Made by a program: the position numbers and the translations under genes. From positions 125,878 to 189,877 of the forward strand of contig NZ_FOWX01000004.1 in NCBI RefSeq assembly GCF_900115555.1: a stretch of DNA of 64,000 nucleotides. Reading direction: 5' to 3'. Under the pieces are notes generated by a model. That model was given only the letters and a program-made list of their open reading frames with translations, was not told the DNA's origin and searched no databases. The stretch comes from Pseudomonas borbori. GTDB lineage: Bacteria; Pseudomonadota; Gammaproteobacteria; Pseudomonadales; Pseudomonadaceae. Position 1 is the first letter of the stretch. Every line of letters begins with the position of its first letter. This document shows, piece by piece, positions 54,527-62,657 of this stretch.

Positions 54527-54691
54527 TTCTAAACCTTCAGCAATTCCGATGTCGACCGGATCTTAACGGAAGTCAGCGTAGATGAGCGAACTGCTTGTTG
54601 ATCTGGGAGTAGTTAGGTGGCGCGCCGCTTATTTTCCACTAAGCCTCGCGCTTTCATCTGGCTCTGGATTCCGGTTATTGGGGGGGGCGAG

Positions 54692-55063
54692 TCAAGCCCT
54701 GGTATCGCCTGCTCCTTTGTTGGAGAAGTAGTACCCAGTTACTCCGCCTATGAGTGTGGTGCAGAAGGCCATGATCTCGTGAAAGTACGGGCTCTTGCCA
54801 AGCCCAAAGATGGTGACCAGAGTTAAAGAAATGACGACCAGCATGGAAGCAAGCATTGGTTGGGTCCGGTGAGTCATGCGGTAGGTGACGGTATCTGTCT
54901 TACCTAAGCCTCCGCAGGTGCCGCAGGACAGACCGAAGTACTGACCCTTTCGTAATTCATTTTTTTTGATGCATACCGCGCAACTTTCGCCGGCACTATT
55001 GTTGCTGCAAGTACCCGTTCCTGCGCAGTGCGCACATTGGTGAAGGTTGTCCGCTCGTTCCAT
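54692..55063 (-). CDS. Zinc-ribbon membrane protein, unknown family
   Basis: A 123-residue protein. The N-terminal half has DnaJ-like cysteine pairs (CAHCAGTGTC, CAVC, CGTCGGLGKT), giving a plausible zinc-binding region. The C-terminal half has two TM segments (about 70-88, MLASMLVVISLTLVTIFGLG, and 95-114, EIMAFCTTLIGGVTGYYF). It is a small membrane-tethered zinc protein with AT-rich codon use. No family is recognised. It is co-directional with the coiled-coil gene (74 bp) and the NERD gene (165 bp). Confidence 0.7.
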   Translation of the reverse strand: MERADNLHQCAHCAGTGTCSNNSAGESCAVCIKKNELRKGQYFGLSCGTCGGLGKTDTVTYRMTHRTQPMLASMLVVISLTLVTIFGLGKSPYFHEIMAFCTTLIGGVTGYYFSNKGAGDTRA

Positions 55064-55137
55064 GGGCTTACCGCTTATTATGGGCAGTTAATGGCTTGGA
55101 GGAGGTAGCCCTCCTCTCTCTCCGGGGGAGTCGAAAA

Positions 55138-56442
55138 TTAGAACATTGTGACCTTGCACACCTCGCCATGTTGGTCGAAGGTGAGGGCTGTACGGATCGG
55201 TTGATGATCGTCACGGTACTTCTTCAGGTGCTGTGACAACATTTCTGTCGTCGCCTTGTACGCCTTTTGGTGTTCAAGCGTTAGCGCCCTCATCCCTTCG
55301 TTTTGGCTGACGAGTTCGTTACGTCTCTGTTCTAACGTGCCCTTGCGATTCCACATGGCTTTGGACATCAGTTCAAATGATCGATCACGCTGGCTGGTGA
55401 GTAGCGCATCAATATCCTGGAACGACTGACTACACTTTTCTCCCAGGCTTAGGGTCCACTTGCCTTTGGCTGTTGGGTCGAGGTATGCCGTACCGATATC
55501 CAATAGCGCGAGAACTCTTAACAACACGTCTCGTTTCTGCAACAGGCTATTTACCTTGCTGGCATGGGCTACCAATGCCTTGTGGGTTTCTCCAGTGCCA
55601 AAAGTATCGATCTCCCGCTGCTGGTCAATATCAGTCTTCAAGCGTGAAGCCTCGAGCTGCAATTGCTCAATCCAACGCATGGTTTCGTGCTTAATGGCTT
55701 CGAGTTGATTGCGTTTTTCCTGAGGGAAAAGATCGGGCGTTTCCAGGTCTCGCATAAAGCCCACGAGGTATTCGAGGTAGTTCATCGAGCCTCGGAGCTG
55801 GGCGTGATCCTTGTCGTCAATCGTCCGATGTAGTTTTTCGATGGCCCCCTGGATATCAGCCAGGCTCCGATTTATGTCCGCCAAGTGCGATTGGGCAACG
55901 GCGATACTGAGCAGATGGAAAGCGCCTGAGGCCAGTTGCTTGGCTTTCCCACCCTCAAGAAGTCGGCCATGCCCAGCGATTTTCTTATCACTGGCGATGG
56001 CAATAGCCCGCTGTCCTCCCCCTTTGGCCTCCATGATGGTTAGCGTGCCTTCAACCAACCCCTTATGGATATCTGGGTCAAATACCAGTTCAAGGGTTTT
56101 ATTGGGTAGCGTGGCTACGCCTTTCAAGAGATCCGCGGCCAGCTGTCGGCCACGCTTTACTGCGACATCATTTGGGCCTGAGAACGTTGGCGCTCCTGCC
56201 GGAATTTGCGTAATTAGCCGTGTTTTCACTAGCGGACGACCTTCAGTGTCAGCCACAACCAGCTCAGGCCCCATCTCAATAGGTGCGACATCCATTGTCG
56301 CTTCCTCGGTACTGCAGAGTGGAGCTGGCGAGTCCTGAGGTTGGGCGCTCTTGACACCTCGGCTCTTGATAAAGAGCAGAGAGGCACCACCAAGCGCGGC
56401 CACAGAGAAGGCTGCCGCACCGTAGATAATGAATTCATTCAC
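55138..56442 (-). CDS. Membrane-anchored coiled-coil protein, unknown family
   Basis: A 434-residue protein with one N-terminal TM (about 5-26, IIYGAAAFSVAALGGASLLF), a short acidic/proline linker, a globular part (about 80-180, including AKGGGQRAIAIASDKKIAGH), then long helical stretches (SLADIQGAIEKLHRTIDDKD, EQLQLEASRLKTDIDQQREI) likely to form coiled coils. No enzymatic motif was recognised. It is AT-richer than core genes. It heads the minus-strand cluster with the zinc-ribbon and NERD genes, which suggests a joint function at the membrane. Confidence 0.7.
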   Translation of the reverse strand: MNEFIIYGAAAFSVAALGGASLLFIKSRGVKSAQPQDSPAPLCSTEEATMDVAPIEMGPELVVADTEGRPLVKTRLITQIPAGAPTFSGPNDVAVKRGRQLAADLLKGVATLPNKTLELVFDPDIHKGLVEGTLTIMEAKGGGQRAIAIASDKKIAGHGRLLEGGKAKQLASGAFHLLSIAVAQSHLADINRSLADIQGAIEKLHRTIDDKDHAQLRGSMNYLEYLVGFMRDLETPDLFPQEKRNQLEAIKHETMRWIEQLQLEASRLKTDIDQQREIDTFGTGETHKALVAHASKVNSLLQKRDVLLRVLALLDIGTAYLDPTAKGKWTLSLGEKCSQSFQDIDALLTSQRDRSFELMSKAMWNRKGTLEQRRNELVSQNEGMRALTLEHQKAYKATTEMLSQHLKKYRDDHQPIRTALTFDQHGEVCKVTMF

Positions 56443-57315
56443 AAATCAAATCCCTGTTCTGGTCGTTCCAAAGCTACCTGCGGGGCCAAAATGCGTCTGC
56501 ATATAGTGGCCAGATGCTATTTGTTTTCTTCATGGTCTGGCAACGGAATACTGCTGGTAACTAGTGGCCTTGTTGTTTTTGAACGTGGACATAGAGTCGA
56601 GACCAAGAGCATCAGGCGCATTTTCTTCCACGCTTAGCCTTAGGAGCGGCGGCGCGTTGGGCTTTGATGCGTTCCAGCAGCACGCTGGCTGGTTCGTCAT
56701 TGGGGTCTTGCGCTACCAGTTCGCCGCGGAAGGCCTTGGCCAGGATGCTTTGGGTCAGGTGGTCGATACGGCTTTTGGCCGAGGCGACTTTGGCTTCGAG
56801 TTGGTCGGCGAAGGCGAAGAGTTGTTCGACGCGGCGGACGATTTCGGTTTGCTCTTGTAGGTCGGGATAGGTAACAGAGAACTTTTTCAGATCTTGTCCG
56901 GAAATTCCTTTTTGTCCCGAAGTTGACTTAACAAGATCCATAACCTGTTGTCGTGTTGAAAGCTCAGAGAAAAATAACTCTAAATATTCAGGGCGGATGA
57001 TGTTGGTCTTGCAGCGAACGCGAATAAGCTTATCCGGGTACACAAGCGTTGTATGTGACAAGTTCCTAATCAGGCCGCAAACACCAACAAGATCAAGACT
57101 TCCGTTATAGCGAGTGAAAAGCAGATCTCCAACTTTCAGTGAATAGCGTTCCTTCTCTGTTTCATCACACTCAAGGAAACGGATATCTGCTTGCTCCACT
57201 GAGCCAGATCGGACGGAGCTGATACGAAGAATCGGTAATCCTTTGCCTTCCTCATTCGGCTTTGCAGAAAGTCCATTTCGCATTTCTGCGATGAGTTCCC
57301 CAAGTCTCGTAGTCC

Positions 57316-57400
57316 GTAGATTGGGTTGAGCCTGCGAAGCCCAACAGTCGGTGTCTTGGTCGGGCACTGCAGTTGGGTTTCCTTCGTCAACCCAACCTAC
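57316..57400. repeat. REP-like palindrome inside hsdS
   Basis: The arm GTAGATTGGGTTGAGCCTGC (57316 onwards) pairs with the segment ending GTCAACCCAACCTAC at 57400, across a 26-base centre. It is the common bacterial GTAGGTTGGGTT repeat. It translates in frame as HVGWVDEGNPTAVPD and SQAQPNL within hsdS. Confidence 0.8.
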
Positions 57401-57702
57401 ATGTTGTGTGCGCCACTCCTCCGTCAACCGCCCGGAAACCGCTGCGGCGAGGACGGATTGGCGGAAGCGTTTAAGCAGGGCGGGGATTCCGTCGATACGG
57501 GCTTTGAGGGTGTCGACCTGGGCCAACAGTTCATCGAGTTTTTGGACAATGCGGGTTTGCTCGGCTAGTGGCGGAAGCGTAACTGGTATTGCACGCATGT
57601 TCGCTTGCGTGAGTTTCAGACGAGTTCCGCCATTTACAAAGCCTTGATAGTCAAACTGATTTAAGTAATGAAGAACAAATTTATTAGTGGCTACACCATT
57701 AA

Positions 57703-58894
57703 GGAAACTCTGAAGAAGACTTCCTGATTTTGGCAAAATACCCGGATTCCACCCGCCGAGTTTTCCGATGAAGCAGATGACCTTCGCTGACGCCGAGTAC
57801 GCCGGCAAGCGCAAGCAGACCCGCAAAGAGTTGTTCCTGATCGAGATGGGTCAGGTGGTGCCGTGGAAGGGTTTGATCGCCCTGATCGAGCCGCATTACC
57901 CCAAGGGTGAAGGCGGTCGTCCGGCCTATCCGCTGATGGCGATGTTGCGCGTGCATTTGATGCAGAACTGGTTCGGCTACAGCGATCCGGCGATGGAGGA
58001 GGCGCTGTACGAGACCACGATCCTGCGCCAGTTCGCGGGGTTGAGCCTGGAGCGCATCCCCGACGAAACCACCATCCTCAACTTCCGTCGTCTGTTGGAA
58101 AAACACGAACTGGCTGCCGGCATCCTGGCGGTGATCAATGGTTATCTAGGTGACCGGGGTCTGTCGCTACGCCAAGGCACTATCGTCGACGCCACGCTGA
58201 TCAGTGCGCCGAGTTCGACCAAGAACAAGGAGGGTAAGCGCGACCCGGAGATGCACCAGACCAAGAAAGGCCAGCAATATTACTTCGGCATGAAGGCCCA
58301 CATCGGTGTGGACGCCGAGTCCGGCCTGGTGCACAGCGTGGTGGGTACGGCGGCCAATGTGGCGGATATCAGCCAGGTCGACAAGCTGCTGCACGGTGAG
58401 GAAAACATGGTGGGTGCCGATGCGGGTTACACCGGCGTCGAGAAACGTCCGGAGCATGATGGCCGCAAGGTTATCTGGCAGGTGGCGGCACGCCGCAGCA
58501 CCTACAAGAAGCTCGATAGGCGCAGCGCGCTGTACAAAGCCAAGCGCAAAATCGAGAAGGCCAAAGCCCAGGTGCGGGCCAAGGTCGAGCATCCATTTCG
58601 GGTGATCAAGCGCCAGTTCGGTTATGTGAAGACGCGCTTCCGTGGCCTGGTCAAGAACACCGCACAACTGGTAACGCTGTTCGCACTGTCGAACCTGTGG
58701 ATGGCACGCCGACATTTACTGACGAATGCAGGAGAGGTGCGTCTGTAATGCAGGAAGTAGCCGCAGCGAGGTGCTCGCAGCGGCTAAAAACACAGACATG
58801 AGCGGGTGATCTGAGCGTTTTTGATCGATTTTCCGCTTTTAAAATCAGCGGAGGCTGAAGTCAGCCAGAAATGCATGGCTACTTCAGAGGATCC
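57703..58894 (+). mobile_element. IS5-family insertion sequence
   Basis: A 1192-bp element. The left end begins GGAAACTCTGAAGAAG and the right end, reverse-complemented, begins GGATCCTCTGAAGTAG, so the termini share an imperfect inverted repeat. TTAA flanks it at 57699-57702 and 58895-58898, the expected YTAR-type 4-bp duplication of IS5 elements. It contains one intact transposase gene. Its perfect ends suggest a recent and possibly mobile copy. Confidence 0.92.
57768..58748 (+). CDS. IS5-family transposase
   Basis: A 326-residue DDE transposase: N-terminal block (QVVPWKGLIALIEPHYPKG, YPLMAMLRVHLMQNWFGYSD), catalytic Asp in GTIVDATLISAPSS, second Asp in GADAGYTG, and the catalytic Glu region KVEHPFRVIKRQFG (the Y-R-E-K-type signature). 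It is complete and reads against hsdS. It runs from 65 bp inside the left end to about 145 bp before the right end. Confidence 0.96.
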   Translation: MKQMTFADAEYAGKRKQTRKELFLIEMGQVVPWKGLIALIEPHYPKGEGGRPAYPLMAMLRVHLMQNWFGYSDPAMEEALYETTILRQFAGLSLERIPDETTILNFRRLLEKHELAAGILAVINGYLGDRGLSLRQGTIVDATLISAPSSTKNKEGKRDPEMHQTKKGQQYYFGMKAHIGVDAESGLVHSVVGTAANVADISQVDKLLHGEENMVGADAGYTGVEKRPEHDGRKVIWQVAARRSTYKKLDRRSALYKAKRKIEKAKAQVRAKVEHPFRVIKRQFGYVKTRFRGLVKNTAQLVTLFALSNLWMARRHLLTNAGEVRL

Positions 58895-59197
58895 TTAAGT
58901 CCTCGCAAAACATGGGCATGGTTATTGACCCATGTTTTGCCATGAAGCATGTATGCCTTTGACTTCATTGGTTCAAAAAATGGAACACCATCTTCACCGA
59001 GTGCAACTAGCTCTTCATCAAAAAGGAAGCTGTCGATAAATCCAACTTGGCCAGTTGCACCGTAGTATGGGTACAGCTGATCAGCAGTCTTACCCTCAAT
59101 GCGTTGTTGTCGTTCAGAGTTATTTATTGGAACTCGAAGTGAGTCCAAGATTTCAACACAGTCTTCAAGAGAGCACTGAGCCCACCCACTCGGCAAC

Positions 59198-60745
59198 TCA
59201 CTCATCCCCCGCCTCCTGAACTACCGAAAGCCCCATCACCTCCGCCATCAACTGCTTCTGCGCCGCCACCTCATCCCCAGCGCCCAGCGCCTTCATCAAC
59301 TCTTCCAACTCATGCAGGGCTTCGGTCAGTTCGGCCATGGCCTCGCCTGCCAGCACTTCCGGGGCGGGCAGATCGGCCGCATCCAGGCTGTCGGCATCCT
59401 TGAGCCAGCTGATATCCAGGGAGTCGCCGCGCTCGCGGATAAAGTCCCGGGTAAATACGCGGAAGCGGCTGAGTTCGCCGATGCCTTCGACATTCTCGGC
59501 GCGGGGGCTGTTGCCGTTGGGGTCATCCCCGTAGGCCTCTTCAAAAGGTTTGAGGTGCGCAGCGCCAAAGGGTGTGCGCTTGCCGAAGCTGGGCATATTG
59601 CTGCGCAGGTCATACACCCAGACGCGCCGGGTGCAGCCTTGCTCTTGGCGTGGGTTTTCGGCGGTGCCTTTCTGGAAGAACAGCACGTTGGTCTTGACGC
59701 CCTGGGCGTAGAAGATGCCGGTGGGTAGGCGCAGCAGGGTGTGCAGGTTGCACTTGTCCAGCAGGTCGCGGCGCACCTCGGTGCCGACGCCGGCCTCGAA
59801 CAATACGTTATCCGGCAGCACCACGGCGGCGCGGCCGCCGGGTTTAAGGCCACGGTAGATGTGCTGGAGGAAGGCCAGCTGCTTGTTGCTGGTCTTGTAG
59901 GTGAGGTCGTCGCGGGTCGGGCCGCCGCCGCCCTTGGCGGTGCCGAACGGCGGGTTGGAGAGGATCAGGTCGACCTTGGGCAGGTTGGCGCCGGTTTGGC
60001 CGAGGGCGTTGCCCAGGTGCACCACGCCTTCCTCGTCGCCTTCCATGCCGTGCAGCAGGCAGTTCATCAGCGCCAGTCGGCGGGTGCCGGGCACCAGTTC
60101 GATGCCGACGAAGGCGCGGTTGCGCTGGAAGGCCTGGGCCTTGGTGTCGAGGTCGTAGTGGTCGTCGCTGTGGCGCTTGATATAGGCGTCGGCGGCAATC
60201 AGGAAGCCTGCGGTGCCGGCGGCCGGGTCCTGGATGGTTTCACCCGGCTGGGGCTTGAGGCAGTTGATGATGCTGTCGATCAGCGGGCGCGGGGTGAAGT
60301 ACTGGCCGGCACCGGATTTGGTTTCGCTGGCGTTCTTCTCCAGCAGGCCTTCGTAGAGGTCGCCGAGGCCGTCGCGGCGGGCGCTGAACCAGTCGATACC
60401 ATCGAGGCTTTTGATCAGCTGCTCCAGGTGGCGCGGCTCTTTCAGGCGCGTCTGGGCGTCGGCATAGATGGCGGCGATCAGCGGGTCGGTGTTTTTGCCC
60501 AGATCCAGCAGCATCTGCCGGTAGTGGTCGAGCAGGTTGAGCCCGGATTTACCGGCCAGATCCGGCCAGCGCGCGCCCGCGGGCAGCTTGTGGGCGAAAC
60601 TGTCGTTGTTCTGCACCTGCTCGAATTCCATCTTGATAAACAGCAGCAGCACCAGCTCGGTGACGTAGTCGCTGTAGTTGATGCCGTCGTCGCGCAGCAC
60701 GTCGCAGAGGTTCCAGAGCTTCTGGACGATGTCGGAGTTGGTCAT
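59198..60745 (-). CDS. hsdM: Type I restriction-modification methyltransferase subunit
   Basis: A 515-residue adenine-N6 methyltransferase subunit. The N-terminal helical domain (VQKLWNLCDVLRDDGINYSD) is followed by the SAM-binding motif (DPAAGTAGFLIAA) and the catalytic NPPF motif (LILSNPPFGTAKGGG). HsdM with HsdS methylates the recognition site; with HsdR added, the complex cleaves. It overlaps hsdS by 8 bases and follows the TOPRIM gene by 3, so it is part of one operon. It appears intact. Confidence 0.96.
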   Translation of the reverse strand: MTNSDIVQKLWNLCDVLRDDGINYSDYVTELVLLLFIKMEFEQVQNNDSFAHKLPAGARWPDLAGKSGLNLLDHYRQMLLDLGKNTDPLIAAIYADAQTRLKEPRHLEQLIKSLDGIDWFSARRDGLGDLYEGLLEKNASETKSGAGQYFTPRPLIDSIINCLKPQPGETIQDPAAGTAGFLIAADAYIKRHSDDHYDLDTKAQAFQRNRAFVGIELVPGTRRLALMNCLLHGMEGDEEGVVHLGNALGQTGANLPKVDLILSNPPFGTAKGGGGPTRDDLTYKTSNKQLAFLQHIYRGLKPGGRAAVVLPDNVLFEAGVGTEVRRDLLDKCNLHTLLRLPTGIFYAQGVKTNVLFFQKGTAENPRQEQGCTRRVWVYDLRSNMPSFGKRTPFGAAHLKPFEEAYGDDPNGNSPRAENVEGIGELSRFRVFTRDFIRERGDSLDISWLKDADSLDAADLPAPEVLAGEAMAELTEALHELEELMKALGAGDEVAAQKQLMAEVMGLSVVQEAGDE

Positions 60746-60748
60746 GGT

Positions 60749-61288
60749 TTACTCGTTCGGTACGGCGGGCTGATTAAGCAGGGCGCGGCGTAGTTGAGAA
60801 ATGGGCGGGTTGCGCGTGCCGGTCAACAGCTCGCGGGTAAAGAGTACGGCGTAAGCAGTCGCCTCTGTGTGCCTGGCCGCTAACCTGGGGTGCAGGCGCT
60901 GCTTGAGTTGCTGGCTGGTTTCGTGAGGCTGTACAGCCTCGCCCAGGGTATCGAGCAGCGCGCCTTCCAGGCTCTGCGGTGCCCACAGGATTATTGCATA
61001 GCCGGCTTTCTCGGCCCGCTTGCGCTCGTCCGGAGTAGGCGGCAGGTCGGCATCGAGCAGCAGTAGCCGCCGGTCATAGCCACTGTCGCGGTAACTGCGG
61101 ATGGCGTTGGTGATGATATTGCCGGCCGAGCCGCCGTCGCCCGATTCGACTTTAACGCTCTGACCGCTGCCGCGCGGGCAGAACAGCTGCTTCATGTGGC
61201 TGATGAAGGCGCGGTCGTCGGCCCCTTCACCCACCACCAGCAGGGTGCTGTGCAGAACGGCTCGACTATTTTTGCGTGGGGCACTCAT
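60749..61288 (-). CDS. TOPRIM-like partner protein (RloB-type)
   Basis: A 179-residue protein with TOPRIM-type motifs: an N-terminal Glu strand (TLLVVGEGADDRAFI) and a DxD strand (RLLLLDADLPPT), the acidic residues that bind metal for nucleic-acid cleavage or nucleotidyl transfer. It overlaps the ATPase gene by 4 bases. ATPase plus TOPRIM pairs set inside type I restriction operons are known as RloA/RloB and are akin to AbiL; PARIS (AriA/AriB) has a similar plan but a larger TOPRIM protein. Family is inferred from motifs and context. Confidence 0.72.
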   Translation of the reverse strand: MSAPRKNSRAVLHSTLLVVGEGADDRAFISHMKQLFCPRGSGQSVKVESGDGGSAGNIITNAIRSYRDSGYDRRLLLLDADLPPTPDERKRAEKAGYAIILWAPQSLEGALLDTLGEAVQPHETSQQLKQRLHPRLAARHTEATAYAVLFTRELLTGTRNPPISQLRRALLNQPAVPNE

Positions 61289-62472
61289 AGATCGGGCACA
61301 GCGCCCAGTGCGCCGGCCATGTACTTGGCGTAGAGGTTGTCGTCGGCACGCAGGCCGACGACTTCATCCAGGCGCCAGGCGGTTGAGCATTGGTCTTGTT
61401 TCTCGCACAGGTACACCTGATGTTTCTGCAGGCGGTTGAGCACTTCCGGGGTGTGGCAGGTGAAGATCAACTGCGCCTGGTGTGGGTTGCTGTGCTCGAA
61501 GCGGAACCAGTCGAGAATTCTGGGCATCAGGTGGGGGTGCAGGTCGTTGTCGATCTCGTCGATGACCGCCATGCCGCCTTGCTCCAGGGTGGTCAGCAGG
61601 CGCTCAAGCAGCACGAACGCCGACTGGGTGCCACTGGACTCCTCGAAGAGGCTCAGCTCAAAGGCGTTGCCATCCTGGCTCTGGTGCACACCGAAGGGCA
61701 TGTACACCGTGCTGTCCTTGCCTTCTGGTGCCGCGACTTCCAGTTGCCGAATGACCACGTCGGACAAGCCCAGATCGAACTCGCGCATGGCTTCAACCAT
61801 GCGTGACTTGATGGCCGGTGCCCTTTCGTAGAGCTCGGCGGCATTTACCAGGGCACCGCGTTGGAAATGACGACGGCCATGACTGGCCACATTGCTGATG
61901 ATGCGGCGGAAGTACTCAATGAAAGGGCGGGCTTCCTTGATGTCATAGCTGTGAGCCGCCGCCAGTAGCGAACAGTTGGCACGCAGGCTTTGTGCTTGTG
62001 CCTTGGGAAAGGGGAAGCCTTTCTGCTTGAAGGTAAAGCCTTCAGCAGCAGTGCGCTCGCGGCGGAACAGATAGCTGAACTGGGTGCTGGTTCGGTTGAG
62101 CAAAACCTCGCTGATGACTTGGCCGGCATTCAGCACCAGTTGATAGCGGTGTTCGATGCCCTGCAGAAAGAAATCGATCTCAAGGCTGGTGTCTTTATCA
62201 GCGTGCAGGCGGTGGGGCTGGTAAGCGATGTCCTGATCGGGGTCCCCTTGCAGGAAAGAATCGCAAATAAACCAACTAAGGAAAGCCAGGGGCTTGATCA
62301 ACTGGGTTTTCCCCGAGCCGTTGGCCCCCACCACGGCGATGACCTTGTTCAGGCGGGTCTCGGGCAGGTCGATGTCGAAGCCGGACGGAGTGGGTTTCTT
62401 GCCCACGGAAAAGTCGAGCCGAGTTTCCTCCGCGAAGCTGTAGAAGTTGGAGAAACGCAGCGAACTGATCAT
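61285..62472 (-). CDS. SMC/ABC-like AAA ATPase (RloA-type)
   Basis: A 395-residue ATPase with an N-terminal FSNFYSFAEETRLDFSV, Walker A (VVGANGSGKTQLIK), an ABC-like signature region (SLFEESSGTQSAFVLL), Walker B (GGMAVIDEIDNDLHP) and a His switch (IFTCHTPEVLN). Residues between Walker A and the signature form a helical insertion. These overlapping-gene ATPase and TOPRIM pairs act as abortive defence or phage sensors in related systems. The pair is wedged between hsdR and hsdM, co-directional. Intact. Confidence 0.85.
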   Translation of the reverse strand: MISSLRFSNFYSFAEETRLDFSVGKKPTPSGFDIDLPETRLNKVIAVVGANGSGKTQLIKPLAFLSWFICDSFLQGDPDQDIAYQPHRLHADKDTSLEIDFFLQGIEHRYQLVLNAGQVISEVLLNRTSTQFSYLFRRERTAAEGFTFKQKGFPFPKAQAQSLRANCSLLAAAHSYDIKEARPFIEYFRRIISNVASHGRRHFQRGALVNAAELYERAPAIKSRMVEAMREFDLGLSDVVIRQLEVAAPEGKDSTVYMPFGVHQSQDGNAFELSLFEESSGTQSAFVLLERLLTTLEQGGMAVIDEIDNDLHPHLMPRILDWFRFEHSNPHQAQLIFTCHTPEVLNRLQKHQVYLCEKQDQCSTAWRLDEVVGLRADDNLYAKYMAGALGAVPDL

Positions 62473-62657
62473 ATTTTCACTATTCCAACAAAATTTCGTT
62501 GATTTTTGCTTTTTGGTGTTGGTTTGGCAAGCTCGGAGCGCAGGCGTCGTCTGGGTTTCTCTACCCGCCAGGGCGCATGGACTATGCGGCAGAGACAGTC
62601 GTCAGGCCTATTCGACTCAGCTAATGAGCCGAATAGGCCGTGTATTCGGCTCACGGA

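Larger units (their letters stand above)
56612..59205 (-). pseudogene. hsdS: Type I restriction specificity subunit, disrupted by IS5-family element
   Basis: The 5' part (59205 down to 58895) encodes the start of the first target-recognition domain (SELPSGWAQCSLEDCVEILD). The 3' part (57698 down to 56612) encodes the rest: a conserved helical spacer (LPPLAEQTRIVQKLDELLAQ, VDTLKARIDGIPALLKRFRQ), a second target-recognition domain, and the C-terminal conserved region (QTEIVRRVEQLFAFADQLEA). The insertion lies between 57703 and 58894 with a TTAA duplication. Removing the element with one TTAA gives 466 in-frame codons (LRGL|NGVATNK). The 3' frame also contains a REP-like palindrome at 57316-57400. 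As present, HsdS is truncated, so the system probably lacks specificity. Confidence 0.93.
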
